From Clostridia bacterium (GTDB lineage: Bacteria > Bacillota > Clostridia > Oscillospirales > CAG-272), in contig JAGAVJ010000037.1 in assembly GCA_017942005.1 (NCBI GenBank), forward strand, positions 109,398 to 173,397: a stretch of 64,000 nt of DNA. The letters are read 5' to 3'. Positions 8,701 to 17,399 of the stretch are shown piece after piece. How positions within the stretch are numbered: position 1 is the first letter of the stretch; the number at the start of each line of letters is the position of its first letter. The notes below the pieces were generated by a model. It was not told where the DNA came from, ran no database searches, and saw only the letters and a list, made by a program, of their open reading frames with translations. The position numbers and the translations under genes were made by a program.

Positions 8701-9444
8701 TTATATGTGTGCGATTGCCCTTAATCTTCGATAGTCAGCAATCCATTCATTCCCATTCCAGAGAGTTTCTTTGGTTAATTCCTGTACTTTTTTAATAATG
8801 GTAGCTTGTATATCTTCTGGCATTACTGCGAATTCAGATGCAAAAAACTGTTTCATCCAATTCGCCAATCCTTGTTCACCGTCCTTTAATGGCGTCGGTC
8901 TATCGTAATCATATATCCTATCAATCACAAATCCATTTTTCTCTAACAACTTGCTAAACTCTTTTGTCGCAGGAAAATTGAATTTCGGTTTATAATCATA
9001 CCCTAACCCTTTACAAGCATTTGCAAAGGCATTTTCAATCGTTTTAATATTGCCATTTGCCCCAAATTCACATATTAATAATCCTTTTGGCTTTAACACC
9101 TTATATATATGATTCAACAAGGCGTCATGATTACTTATCCAATGAAATACAGCATTTGAAAAGACAACATCAAATTCTTTTTCAAATGGTAATGCCAAAG
9201 CATCACATACCATAAACTGGATATCAGAAAATTGTCTTTGTGCTTTTTCTATCATGTTTTTAGAATGATCGACGCCTATAACCTCACCTGCTAAATTTGC
9301 TAATTGTGCAGTAAGGATACCTGTTCCACATCCTAAATCCAAAATACGCTGTCTCTTGTTCTCAGGTACAAATTCTAACAGTCCTTTCCCATATTCAGAT
9401 ACAAAGTCATGCTTGTTATCGTATAATGCTGCATTCCATTCCAT
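8701..9444 (-). CDS. Class I SAM-dependent methyltransferase, AT-rich
   Basis: A small-molecule methyltransferase of the trans-aconitate/Methyltransf_11 type; the substrate is unknown. Motif I is ILDLGCGTGILTAQLA (residues 34-49), followed by the acidic GVDHSKNMIEKA, then DVVFSNAVFHWI, then KPKGLLICEFGANG. Length is 247 residues, usual for the family. AGGAGG precedes the ATG. Codons are clearly richer in A/T at third positions than in both neighbours (for example AAT, ATA, TTT runs), which suggests recent horizontal acquisition. It is flanked by its own AT-rich upstream region 9445-9586. Confidence 0.85.
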   Translation of the reverse strand: MEWNAALYDNKHDFVSEYGKGLLEFVPENKRQRILDLGCGTGILTAQLANLAGEVIGVDHSKNMIEKAQRQFSDIQFMVCDALALPFEKEFDVVFSNAVFHWISNHDALLNHIYKVLKPKGLLICEFGANGNIKTIENAFANACKGLGYDYKPKFNFPATKEFSKLLEKNGFVIDRIYDYDRPTPLKDGEQGLANWMKQFFASEFAVMPEDIQATIIKKVQELTKETLWNGNEWIADYRRLRAIAHI

Positions 9445-9586
9445 AAACCCTTCCTCCTATAAATTATCGACATTTTCTCCATAATATATACGAAACTTTC
9501 TTTCATAATCCTCGGTGTACATAAATAATAGAACCATCCATCCGCTTCAATGGTTAATGACAATCCACTTGCCGAAACGCCAAGCC

Positions 9587-10558
9587 TCATGGTTCGGCAT
9601 GAAGGACATACATATCGTCTGAAAATAACCGTTCACCCGAACAAAATGGGATGAAACTTTGCCTGCACCATCTCGTCATACGGTCTTCAAACCAATCCTG
9701 CGTGTGCCACTGGTCAAAATGAATAGCAAGTCCATCAAGGATTGTCTCGACAAAACAGGCATCCAGCATACCGTAGTCTATGGTTCCGCCTTCTCTTATA
9801 TACCCTTCTGCAATTTTTTGCCGGGATGCCAAACCGCCAATGTTTCCATACAGCTCCGCAAGATCAAGCATGGGATGTCCCATACCAAAAAGCGAAAAAT
9901 CAATGGCAGTCAGTCCATTCTTCGTCTCAAGAATATTGGAAGGGGATAAATCCGCATGCAGCATTTGAAATGTTCCCTGTTCTTCGGCACGTGACAGGGA
10001 CTCGCCGACCGCATGACAGACCTCTGCCAAAAGTTCAGAATAGGATGCACGAAATGCTGCATCGTCAAGCTCGAGAAACCGTTTTTTCAGACGCATGCAG
10101 TGCTGTGCATTATATAACAGACAAGGATTCCCCCGGAACCCCTTTGCACACCGATGCAATTTTGCGACCATAGCGCCAATCTGGTCATAGTATGTATCAT
10201 TCAAGGTAAGTTTGTCCAGCGATACCCCATCTATCCATTTTGATACCGTCGCCATAATCCCATTTTTCAGCCTTGTCATCCGTTTGCCCCAGCAGTTTTC
10301 CACCGGAACACGGACTGTCATTCCCTGCGCCATCAGATACGCTTGAAAATCAAGCTCCGTTTCATAAATTGCCATCCGGTCAAATCCTTCATACAGATAT
10401 TGAAGCTGAAAGCCGTCAATCGGTTTATGAATCTGTAAAAGGTAGTCCTCATTCACACGAAACGTCATGTTCTCGTTGTGCCGCAATAATGTGATTTCCG
10501 CCGGCGCTATGTTGTAATAGGACAATGCTTCCAGGACAAAAGGAAATTCTGTATTCAT
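9587..10558 (-). CDS. APH-family phosphotransferase
   Basis: Kinase-fold protein of the aminoglycoside phosphotransferase/choline kinase superfamily (PF01636), 323 residues. The catalytic loop is seen as HADLSPSNIL (Asp and Asn of HxDxxxxN kept) and the metal-binding Asp in AIDFSLFGMGHPMLDLA. The N-terminal lobe is present (NMTFRVNEDYLLQIH). Substrate unknown; this superfamily includes homoserine kinase-like and sugar kinase-like members, so an antibiotic-resistance role should not be assumed. GGGAGGGG 3 bases ahead of the ATG at 10558 fixes the start. It follows pepD-like by 69 bases on the same strand. Confidence 0.8.
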   Translation of the reverse strand: MNTEFPFVLEALSYYNIAPAEITLLRHNENMTFRVNEDYLLQIHKPIDGFQLQYLYEGFDRMAIYETELDFQAYLMAQGMTVRVPVENCWGKRMTRLKNGIMATVSKWIDGVSLDKLTLNDTYYDQIGAMVAKLHRCAKGFRGNPCLLYNAQHCMRLKKRFLELDDAAFRASYSELLAEVCHAVGESLSRAEEQGTFQMLHADLSPSNILETKNGLTAIDFSLFGMGHPMLDLAELYGNIGGLASRQKIAEGYIREGGTIDYGMLDACFVETILDGLAIHFDQWHTQDWFEDRMTRWCRQSFIPFCSGERLFSDDMYVLHAEP

Positions 10559-10627
10559 GACCCCTCCCAGTACAAAAACGGGCTGCTGCACTCCCATGCC
10601 CCAGCCCATTGAATGTTCAACTTTCGT

Positions 10628-12085
10628 TTAATTTTTCATTTTCAGCATTTCGCAAACGGTCCAATATACCCGCTCCACAGAGCTGATGCTGATGCGCTCC
10701 TGCGGTGTATGAATATCCTTCATATCCGGTCCGATGGATATTGGATCTAAACCGGGAACCGCATGCTTCATAAGACCGCATTCCAAGCCTGCGTGAATGG
10801 CTTCCAAACGCGGTGCATGACCGAACAGATGCGTATATGCATCGACATACCGCTTTGCTGCAACAGAATTCTTATCATATGCCCAGCCGGGATATGCGCC
10901 GGAATACGCAGCCATTCCGCCCCACATTTCCGCACAGTCAGTAATCCGTTTTGTTAAGGCATCTTTCCGTTCTTCCACAGAGGCACGCACAAGAAATCCG
11001 AAATTCACACAGCACGCCGCCATATCCGTATACAGCACGCCGAGATTGCTTGACGACTCCACCAGTCCCGGCATATCTTCACTCATCGCGTCAATACCGT
11101 TTGGCGTATTGCAAAGAATCGACAGTACCGCTTTGGTGTCCCCTGTCGTCATAGATGACAACGTTCCAAACCCGTATTCCACTAAAATGGTTCCGCCGAC
11201 ACGGTCATCCTCTGACAATTGTCCCTGTTGTGCTTCGCACAGTGCATTCAGCGTTTCCCTTACCACAACATCTGCATCCTTTGGATAGGCAACAATCGCC
11301 TCCGCATTTCCCGGAATGGCGTTATCCATTTTTCCGCCGTCAATTGTAACAAGGCGAATTTCCGTTGTTTTCATCAAGGAAGCCAGAATCGTACCGAGAA
11401 TGCGGTGTGCATTTCCGCGCGGCAGGTGAATTTCTGCCCCGGAATGCCCGCCCCTAAGACCTTGTATCTTTACATCCGCATACGCAGTCTCGCCGGTTTG
11501 AAACCGAACCGGACGTTTGATATCCACACGGATACCGCCTGCACAGCTGACGGTACCGATACCTTCTTCCTCTGAATCCAGATTGTACAAAAGCGCAGCA
11601 CGGATTCCCGTATAGTCAAATCCAGAAGCGCCGCCAAGTCCGACCTCCTCCTGTACGGTAAACAGGCATTCCAATGCGGGGTGCGGCAGCGCATCGTCGT
11701 CGAGAATGGCAAGCATCATCGCAACCGCAATGCCATCGTCTCCGCCAAGTGAGGTTCCAGCAGCAGAAATCCAGCCGTCCTTGACCACCAGCGTTAACGG
11801 ATCCCGTGTAAAATCATGCGCAACATCGACACGTTTGACGCATACCATATCGGTATGTCCCGCAAGCATGACGACCGGTTCCGTCTCATATCCCGCGGAC
11901 GCCGCCTTGCAGATAAGGACATTATGCAGCGCATCCCGCCGATAGGAGAGCTTGTGATTTTCGGCAAATTGACACAGCCAGTCTGCCACACCGCTCTCTT
12001 TGTATGATCCATGTGGAATCTGACACAAATCTTCAAAATATTCAAATACCTTTTGCGGGTTCAAGCCAGCAAGTACACGTTCCAT
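10628..12085 (-). CDS. pepD: Aminoacyl-histidine dipeptidase (PepD, M20 family)
   Basis: Cytosolic zinc dipeptidase that cleaves Xaa-His dipeptides and other small peptides. The M20 metal-binding motifs are visible: MLAGHTDMV (first His and the catalytic Asp), SLGGDDGIAVAM (bridging Asp), and TVQEEVGLGGA (catalytic Glu pair). Length 485 residues matches bacterial PepD, and the lid domain lies between residues 200 and 380. The start at 12085 has AAGGGG seven bases upstream. It is co-directional with the APH kinase downstream and the DUF4956 gene upstream. Confidence 0.92.
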   Translation of the reverse strand: MERVLAGLNPQKVFEYFEDLCQIPHGSYKESGVADWLCQFAENHKLSYRRDALHNVLICKAASAGYETEPVVMLAGHTDMVCVKRVDVAHDFTRDPLTLVVKDGWISAAGTSLGGDDGIAVAMMLAILDDDALPHPALECLFTVQEEVGLGGASGFDYTGIRAALLYNLDSEEEGIGTVSCAGGIRVDIKRPVRFQTGETAYADVKIQGLRGGHSGAEIHLPRGNAHRILGTILASLMKTTEIRLVTIDGGKMDNAIPGNAEAIVAYPKDADVVVRETLNALCEAQQGQLSEDDRVGGTILVEYGFGTLSSMTTGDTKAVLSILCNTPNGIDAMSEDMPGLVESSSNLGVLYTDMAACCVNFGFLVRASVEERKDALTKRITDCAEMWGGMAAYSGAYPGWAYDKNSVAAKRYVDAYTHLFGHAPRLEAIHAGLECGLMKHAVPGLDPISIGPDMKDIHTPQERISISSVERVYWTVCEMLKMKN

Positions 12086-12141
12086 GTGCATTCCCCTTTT
12101 CAGATGAATGATAGATTATATGCAAAGAATACAAAAACACC

Positions 12142-12804
12142 TTACGCCATATAGTCGCCGTTGTAGCTGACAAGCGTTACATCGGAAATACCGTCGATGT
12201 TCTTGAGTGCATTGACAAACGCGCTTTCCCCGTTTACAAGGCGTACCTCTACGGTCAGTTCAATGCCTGCTGCCGTGACCGTTTTTGCCTTGACCGCCTG
12301 CTTTTTCACCGATGCTGCAATCTGCTTTTGGGCAGCTTCCTCAGCTGCATCATCTTTTGCATGCAGAACTAAAATGTACGGCTTTGTCACAGGAGTACGT
12401 CCGCCAATCAAAGAGAATATATACAAAACGGCACCAATCAGCACCGCACCGATGAGCGCAACCGGAAACATACCGGCGCCGATGACAATTCCCTCGGAAA
12501 TTGCCCAGAATAAGAATGCAATTTCCATTGGCTCCTTGACCGCCGCGCGGAAACGGACAATGGACAGTGCGCCGACCATACCAAGCGACAGAATAACGGA
12601 CTGCGTCACAGCCAGAATTGCAACATTGGTAATCATCGTCATTGCCACAAGAGAAAGTGCAAAGCTGCGGGAATACATCACACCGGCAAACGTGATTTTA
12701 TAAATCATACAGATAAACAGTCCCACAAGCAGGGCTATCCCGAATGCAAGCAGAATGTCGAGATAGTTCACCGTGGAAAATTTAGATAAAAACGTAGATG
12801 CCAT
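12142..12804 (-). CDS. DUF4956 family membrane protein
   Basis: Integral membrane protein of 220 residues. Four hydrophobic segments lie at about 18-36, 42-66, 95-112 and 118-138, with the conserved cytosolic signature GALSIVRFRAAVKEP between them, typical of DUF4956. The C-terminal 80 residues form a soluble alpha/beta domain. The family is regularly encoded next to VTC-domain polyphosphate polymerases, as here, and with CotH-type kinases, which suggests a shared pathway in polyphosphate or surface modification; the exact role is unknown. GGAGG lies 8 bases before the ATG. Confidence 0.88.
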   Translation of the reverse strand: MASTFLSKFSTVNYLDILLAFGIALLVGLFICMIYKITFAGVMYSRSFALSLVAMTMITNVAILAVTQSVILSLGMVGALSIVRFRAAVKEPMEIAFLFWAISEGIVIGAGMFPVALIGAVLIGAVLYIFSLIGGRTPVTKPYILVLHAKDDAAEEAAQKQIAASVKKQAVKAKTVTAAGIELTVEVRLVNGESAFVNALKNIDGISDVTLVSYNGDYMA

Positions 12805-12874
12805 AACAAAAACCTCCAAGCTGAAAAAGATTAAAAATGCAGCAGAAGCAGGAAAAGGAGGGTCTTCTCCATTT

Positions 12875-13567
12875 TCAGTCATATCTGCGGCTGACTTCAT
12901 ATTTGGAAAAAGGCGCAATCCGAATGTCGTCCGTTTGTAAAAGCGCTGCGATATGCAGAGGCAGAAATTCGTTGTACTTCACCTCAAGAATGCAAATCGG
13001 TGCATCCTCTGCCGCATCGCACGGTACGGTCGGCAGTGCGGGATTCAGAAAATCCACAACACGCATACCCGTGCGGATATGATAATCCAGCGTAATGCGC
13101 GTATCTGAAACCGGATACACAAACGTGCGCCGGGTATAATCCACAACGGCTTTCGGTATCAGGCTGTAAAGCTGTGTCTTTGCATAAAATTCGTTTAATA
13201 AATTGGGAGATGCTTCTCCAGCCAAAGACGGTATGTCCCCTCTCAAAATCTGCTCACACTGTGCAGCGGTCAAAGGCGTTGATTCCTTGCTTGTCAGACG
13301 GTTGATTTTACTCTTCTTTTCAAGCCGGATAAAGGTCGGATCAAGATTGTAATACCGGATGCGGAATTTTTCGCGCCGGGATGTACCATACACCTTTTCC
13401 TTCAGCGCACGGTCCTGTAAATTGTCAAAATACAGACTGCGGATCAGATATGTACCATCCGCACGCGCAAATGCATCCGGCTGCATGACCGACGCAAGAC
13501 GCCGTGTCAGAATCTGCATCTGCCCATAGGAGATATGGTATTTCAATTCATGACGGTATGCAGACAT
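12875..13567 (-). CDS. VTC-domain polyphosphate polymerase-like protein
   Basis: VTC-domain protein (PF09359, a CYTH-like tunnel fold) of 230 residues. It starts RHELKYHISYGQ and shows the paired basic residues of the tunnel (KEKVYGTSRREKFRIRYY, FIRLEKKSK) and the acidic ILEVKYNEFLPLHI near the end. In yeast the VTC domain makes polyphosphate from ATP at the membrane. The next gene, 70 bases on, is the membrane protein DUF4956, its usual partner. AAGGAGAGGGGG precedes the ATG. The polymerase activity is inferred from the family. Confidence 0.88.
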   Translation of the reverse strand: MSAYRHELKYHISYGQMQILTRRLASVMQPDAFARADGTYLIRSLYFDNLQDRALKEKVYGTSRREKFRIRYYNLDPTFIRLEKKSKINRLTSKESTPLTAAQCEQILRGDIPSLAGEASPNLLNEFYAKTQLYSLIPKAVVDYTRRTFVYPVSDTRITLDYHIRTGMRVVDFLNPALPTVPCDAAEDAPICILEVKYNEFLPLHIAALLQTDDIRIAPFSKYEVSRRYD

Positions 13568-13668
13568 GCGCTGCCCCCTCTCCTTTTTTTAATAGTATAT
13601 AACACAGATGTGTCTATATTATGAATATTGTGTCATGATTTTTGTTTTTTTCTGATATTTTGCTAACA

Positions 13669-15066
13669 TCAGGCAAAAAAGCTAATGGTATCATAGATAC
13701 TGCCTGCTGCAAACAGCTCCACACCTGCAATATGCATCGGTTTCATTTCCGCGTTTTTTTTCGGAATGACAATGCGTGAAAATCCAAGTCTTGCACATTC
13801 CCGCACACGCTGCTCAATACCGCCGACCGCGCGCACCTCCCCGGCAAGACCAAGCTCTCCGATGGCAACCATATCGTCGGGCAGAACCTTGTCCTTCAAA
13901 GAGGAAATGAGAGACAGCGCAACGGCAAGGTCTGCTGCCGGTTCGTCCAGCCGCAGACCGCCGATGACGTTTAAATACGCATCATTGGCAGAAAAGCGCA
14001 GACCCAGCCGTTTTTCAAGCACGGCAAGAATCATCTGCAGGCGATTGTAGTCAATACCAGTAGAGCTGCGACGCGGCGACGGAAAGAAGGTCTGCGTTAC
14101 AAGCGCCTGGATTTCCGCGACAATCGGACGAGAACCCTCGATCACACAAACAGCACAGTTTCCGGAGATTCCCTGCGGTCTGCCGGACAACAGCATCTCA
14201 GACGGGTTTTCCACCTCCGAAAGTCCTGTATCAGTCATTTCAAAAACACCGATTTCATTGGTGGAACCATATCGGTTTTTGATGGCGCGAATGATACGGT
14301 AGGTCTGCTGACGTTCCCCTTCAAAGTAGATCACCGCATCCACCATATGCTCAAGCACCTTTGGCCCTGCAATGCCGCCCTCCTTATTGACGTGACCGAC
14401 AAGCAAAACGGAAATTCCTTCATTTTTTGCTTTGTGAATCAGCGCCATTGCCGCTTCCTTGACTTGTGTGACAGAACCGGGGGCGGAATTGATTTCATCG
14501 TTATAGATGGTCTGTATGGAGTCAACAATCAGAACATTCGGCTTCAGCTTGTCTGTCTGCTTTATGATATTGCGGATGTTTGTTTCAATGCAGAGATAGA
14601 GATTCGCACCGTGAATGTCAAGCCGCTTTGCACGCAGCTTCAGCTGTCCCTGCGATTCTTCTCCGGACACATATAAAACTCTGCAGCTTTTGCCCAGCGT
14701 TGCCGACACCTGCATCAGCATCGTGGATTTTCCGATGCCGGGTTCTCCTGACAAAAGCACGACCGACCCCAATACAAGACCGCCGCCAAGCACACGGTCA
14801 AGCTCACCAAGCCCGGTTTCGGTTCTCATGTAGGAGGGCATTTCAAGATCATCGATCACCACTGCATCCGCGCCGGTATCCACGGCGGTCGAAAACAGCG
14901 CATGGCGCGCAGCTGCCCGTCCAGGTCCCTTATCCGCGCTGTCCAAGTCGCTGATTTCCTGTTCTTCAAACGTATTCCATGCACCGCAGGAAGGGCATTT
15001 CCCCATCCATTTGGTAGACTGATAGTCACATTCGGTACAGACATAGATACTTTTTGGTGCTTTCAT
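13669..15066 (-). CDS. radA: DNA repair protein RadA
   Basis: RecA-like branch migration protein that works with RecA in recombination repair. The N-terminal C4 zinc finger is CTECDYQSTKWMGKCPSCG. The Walker A is GEPGIGKST. The RadA signature KNRYGSTNE is present, and the C-terminal Lon-like domain contains DLAVALSLISS. The length is 465 residues, normal. The ATG at 15066 is preceded by an SD-hairpin leader (15064-15110). It lies in a minus-strand series after the amidase gene. Confidence 0.97.
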   Translation of the reverse strand: MKAPKSIYVCTECDYQSTKWMGKCPSCGAWNTFEEQEISDLDSADKGPGRAAARHALFSTAVDTGADAVVIDDLEMPSYMRTETGLGELDRVLGGGLVLGSVVLLSGEPGIGKSTMLMQVSATLGKSCRVLYVSGEESQGQLKLRAKRLDIHGANLYLCIETNIRNIIKQTDKLKPNVLIVDSIQTIYNDEINSAPGSVTQVKEAAMALIHKAKNEGISVLLVGHVNKEGGIAGPKVLEHMVDAVIYFEGERQQTYRIIRAIKNRYGSTNEIGVFEMTDTGLSEVENPSEMLLSGRPQGISGNCAVCVIEGSRPIVAEIQALVTQTFFPSPRRSSTGIDYNRLQMILAVLEKRLGLRFSANDAYLNVIGGLRLDEPAADLAVALSLISSLKDKVLPDDMVAIGELGLAGEVRAVGGIEQRVRECARLGFSRIVIPKKNAEMKPMHIAGVELFAAGSIYDTISFFA

Positions 15067-15110
15067 TGTTTTTTATCATACTGCGCTCCCATGCGGAGCG
15101 CTTCCTTTCT
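15064..15110 (-). promoter_or_regulatory. SD-hairpin-AUG leader of radA
   Basis: On the minus strand AGAAAGGAA is followed at once by a hairpin GCGCTCC/GGAGCGC (15083-15101) and then by the spacer AGTATGATAAAAAACA ending at the radA ATG. The ribosome site is about 36 bases from the start in sequence but about 15 if the hairpin is looped out. Confidence 0.6.
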
Positions 15111-15154
15111 GTGGTACATCCAATCCTTTTGAATGATAGATAAGCGCGACCCGT

Positions 15155-15988
15155 TTATGCGCCTCCATATAAGTAGTTCAATATGGATGCGCACAATACC
15201 CCTGCAACCTTTTCTCTGTATGCGGCGTCCGAAAGCAGCGCTGCTTCTTCCGGATTTGACAAAAAGCCGCATTCCGCCAAAACGGCCGTACCTTCGCAGC
15301 GATCCAAAAGAAAAATAGAAGAATCCGCCGCCTTGCAGGCTCTTGTATTTTCCGGCTGCAAGCAGGTCTGATTTGTTTCGCGGATGATCTCTGCAAGCGC
15401 TTTGCTCTCTTCTTTGTTTTTGGAATAAAACACCTGCATTCCGCGGTATTTCGCGGAGGAAAAGGTATTCATGTGTACGGAAACGAACAGCGCCCCCGGA
15501 TATTGTGACCAAACAGCAAGACGGTTCTTTAAATCTGCCATTTTTCTGTGACCGGGGACGGCACCGTCGTACAGACCGTTGTCATCCGTGCGCGTATACA
15601 CCACAGGAACCCCCGCCGCCTCCAGCATATCCCCAAGCATCAATACAATGGACAGATTCAGTGTCTTTTCTGCAACACCGTCTGCACTGACCGCGCCGCC
15701 ATCCTCTCCGCCGTGTCCCGCATCAAGTACCACAAGCGGCATAACACTGTCCACCGTTTGCGCCGCATATGCAGGTTCTGCACGTGCAATTTTTGCACTT
15801 GCAGTTTCTGCACGTGCAGGTGCGGCACCTGCAATACTTCCCCCAACAGGGAAAATGCCGCCGTCTGTGTTCCGGTATAATGAAATTTGTGTACCGCCAA
15901 ACAGCACCGCCGGAATAAACAAGAGTATGACGGCGGCAAGACGGAGGACCGCTAAAAATGGCTGTGCCGCTGCTTTTCCTTTTTGCAT
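15155..15988 (-). CDS. N-acetylmuramoyl-L-alanine amidase, Amidase_3
   Basis: Zinc amidase that cuts the stem peptide from muramic acid in peptidoglycan. One N-terminal membrane segment (residues 8-35, LAVLRLAAVILLFIPAVL) puts the domain outside. The Amidase_3 motifs are VVLDAGHGGEDGGA (first zinc His), AEKTLNLSI (Glu ligand), LFVSVHMNTF (second His) and VLAECGFLSNPEEA (catalytic Glu). The size and single domain resemble CwlD, the spore-cortex amidase, but this is not certain. An Ala-rich linker (residues 50-75) is encoded by TGC/GCA-rich repeats. The start at 15988 has GAAGGTGG upstream. Confidence 0.9.
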   Translation of the reverse strand: MQKGKAAAQPFLAVLRLAAVILLFIPAVLFGGTQISLYRNTDGGIFPVGGSIAGAAPARAETASAKIARAEPAYAAQTVDSVMPLVVLDAGHGGEDGGAVSADGVAEKTLNLSIVLMLGDMLEAAGVPVVYTRTDDNGLYDGAVPGHRKMADLKNRLAVWSQYPGALFVSVHMNTFSSAKYRGMQVFYSKNKEESKALAEIIRETNQTCLQPENTRACKAADSSIFLLDRCEGTAVLAECGFLSNPEEAALLSDAAYREKVAGVLCASILNYLYGGA

Positions 15989-16137
15989 ACCTGTACCACC
16001 TTCTCTTTTTTGGTACAAGTGTATGGAGGTTTTGAAGCATTTATGACACCCATGTCATTTATATGACACTTCCGTCATCGACACTTCCGTCATGAATGAC
16101 ATCTCTGTTTTGTAACCCGATACCGCGTCAGGCTTCC

Positions 16138-17388
16138 TCATTCCGGCTTTTTCGTCACCAGAGATGCCGCCTTCTCATACAACTCCTGCCGCTCGTTTGG
16201 AAGCGTACCGCACAGTACAAGCTCCAACAGAAACGCAAGCATATCCCCAATTTCCTTACCGTGATAACCAAGGTGCAGAAGGTCGCTGCCGTTCAGTGCA
16301 AGAGAGGCTTTTGTCACAATGCCGCCGTCTCTGCAAATCTCGTCAAGATCGTTCTGTGCCTTCTGACAGGCAGCGCCGTCCTCGGGATACAGTGCGCCGC
16401 GCATAATAAGATATGCCTTTGTGCGGGCTTCTCCCATGGAAGACAGCATTTTATGCACCTCATACCGTGACCCGGGCGGCGGCTGCGCTGTATCGTGTAT
16501 CCGCTGTACAAGCTTATCGTGCGTTTTATGATCCAGCTTTAACCGTTTTAACGATGCACAAATCGCTTCATGGGTACGGACGCCGGACAAGTACAGTATC
16601 ACCGCCAAACGGTCTGTCGGGTCTGTCACACAAGAATATATGCGATGCAGCGTTTCCTTTTGAAACCGTGCGTCCGCCGGCGCGTCTTTGGTCATTGGAA
16701 GAAATACAGCAATTAAATCCGTATATTCTGTCATCAATGCCGACGCACGTGTACCGCACAGCATCTTCCACAGCTCAGCGGTAATCCGCTCCCCGGAAAT
16801 CTCTGTAAGCAGCAGTGCATTTTCATGAATCGCACAAGCCGTTTTTTCTTCAATATCAAAATCAAGTACAGAGGAAAACCGCAGCGCACGCAGCATGCGC
16901 AGTGCATCCTCAGAAAACCGCATATGCGGGTCTCCGACACACCGTATGACCTGTTTTATTAAATCCGTTCTGCCATCAAAAAAGTCATACAGACCGTACT
17001 TTGGATGGTATGCCATGGCATTGATTGTAAAATCGCGCCGCTGACAGTCTAAAAAAAGCGAATCGGTAAACTGTACCTGAATCGGCGCACGGTGTCCCGC
17101 ATAGTCACCGTCCACACGGTAGGTGGTAATTTCCACAGGAACGTGGTCCCAGAGTACGGTCAAGGTACCGTGGCGAATTCCGGTATCGATGCACGGATGA
17201 TCGGAAAATAGGGTGCGTGTCACCTCCGGTGCGGCTGCGGTACACAAATCAAAGTCATGCGGCACGACCCCGCGCAGTGCATCCCGTACACAGCCGCCGA
17301 CACAGAATGCCGCAATGCCTGCATCCTCAAAACGCGCTAAGATTTCTTCAATATAGTCGGGAACGGAAAAGCTGTCTGTTATCTGCAT
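16138..17388 (-). CDS. cca: CCA tRNA nucleotidyltransferase
   Basis: Adds or repairs the 3' CCA end of tRNAs. The class II nucleotidyltransferase head is clear: CVGGCVRDALRGVVPHDFDL, with the catalytic DxD in DFD. Then come HGTLTVLWDHVPVEITTYR and RRDFTINAMAYHPKYGLYD. The neck motif is GDPHMRFSEDALRMLRALRF. At 416 residues it is full length and lacks a distinct HD domain. It begins 11 bases after the YhcH-acyltransferase fusion gene, so the two are probably one operon. Confidence 0.95.
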   Translation of the reverse strand: MQITDSFSVPDYIEEILARFEDAGIAAFCVGGCVRDALRGVVPHDFDLCTAAAPEVTRTLFSDHPCIDTGIRHGTLTVLWDHVPVEITTYRVDGDYAGHRAPIQVQFTDSLFLDCQRRDFTINAMAYHPKYGLYDFFDGRTDLIKQVIRCVGDPHMRFSEDALRMLRALRFSSVLDFDIEEKTACAIHENALLLTEISGERITAELWKMLCGTRASALMTEYTDLIAVFLPMTKDAPADARFQKETLHRIYSCVTDPTDRLAVILYLSGVRTHEAICASLKRLKLDHKTHDKLVQRIHDTAQPPPGSRYEVHKMLSSMGEARTKAYLIMRGALYPEDGAACQKAQNDLDEICRDGGIVTKASLALNGSDLLHLGYHGKEIGDMLAFLLELVLCGTLPNERQELYEKAASLVTKKPE

Positions 17389-17399
17389 TTGTTTACGAT

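Noticed and set aside
9587..10558. Aminoglycoside resistance gene
   Set aside because: Only the general APH fold is seen; the family is broad and nothing points to antibiotics as substrate.
15775..15840. TGC/GCA-rich short repeats resembling a repeat array
   Set aside because: They code in frame for the Ala-rich linker of the amidase; low-complexity coding sequence.
16045..16100. Tandem TGACACTTCCGTCAT-like units
   Set aside because: Only two to three imperfect units, no spacers or conserved dyad; too little to call a regulatory array.
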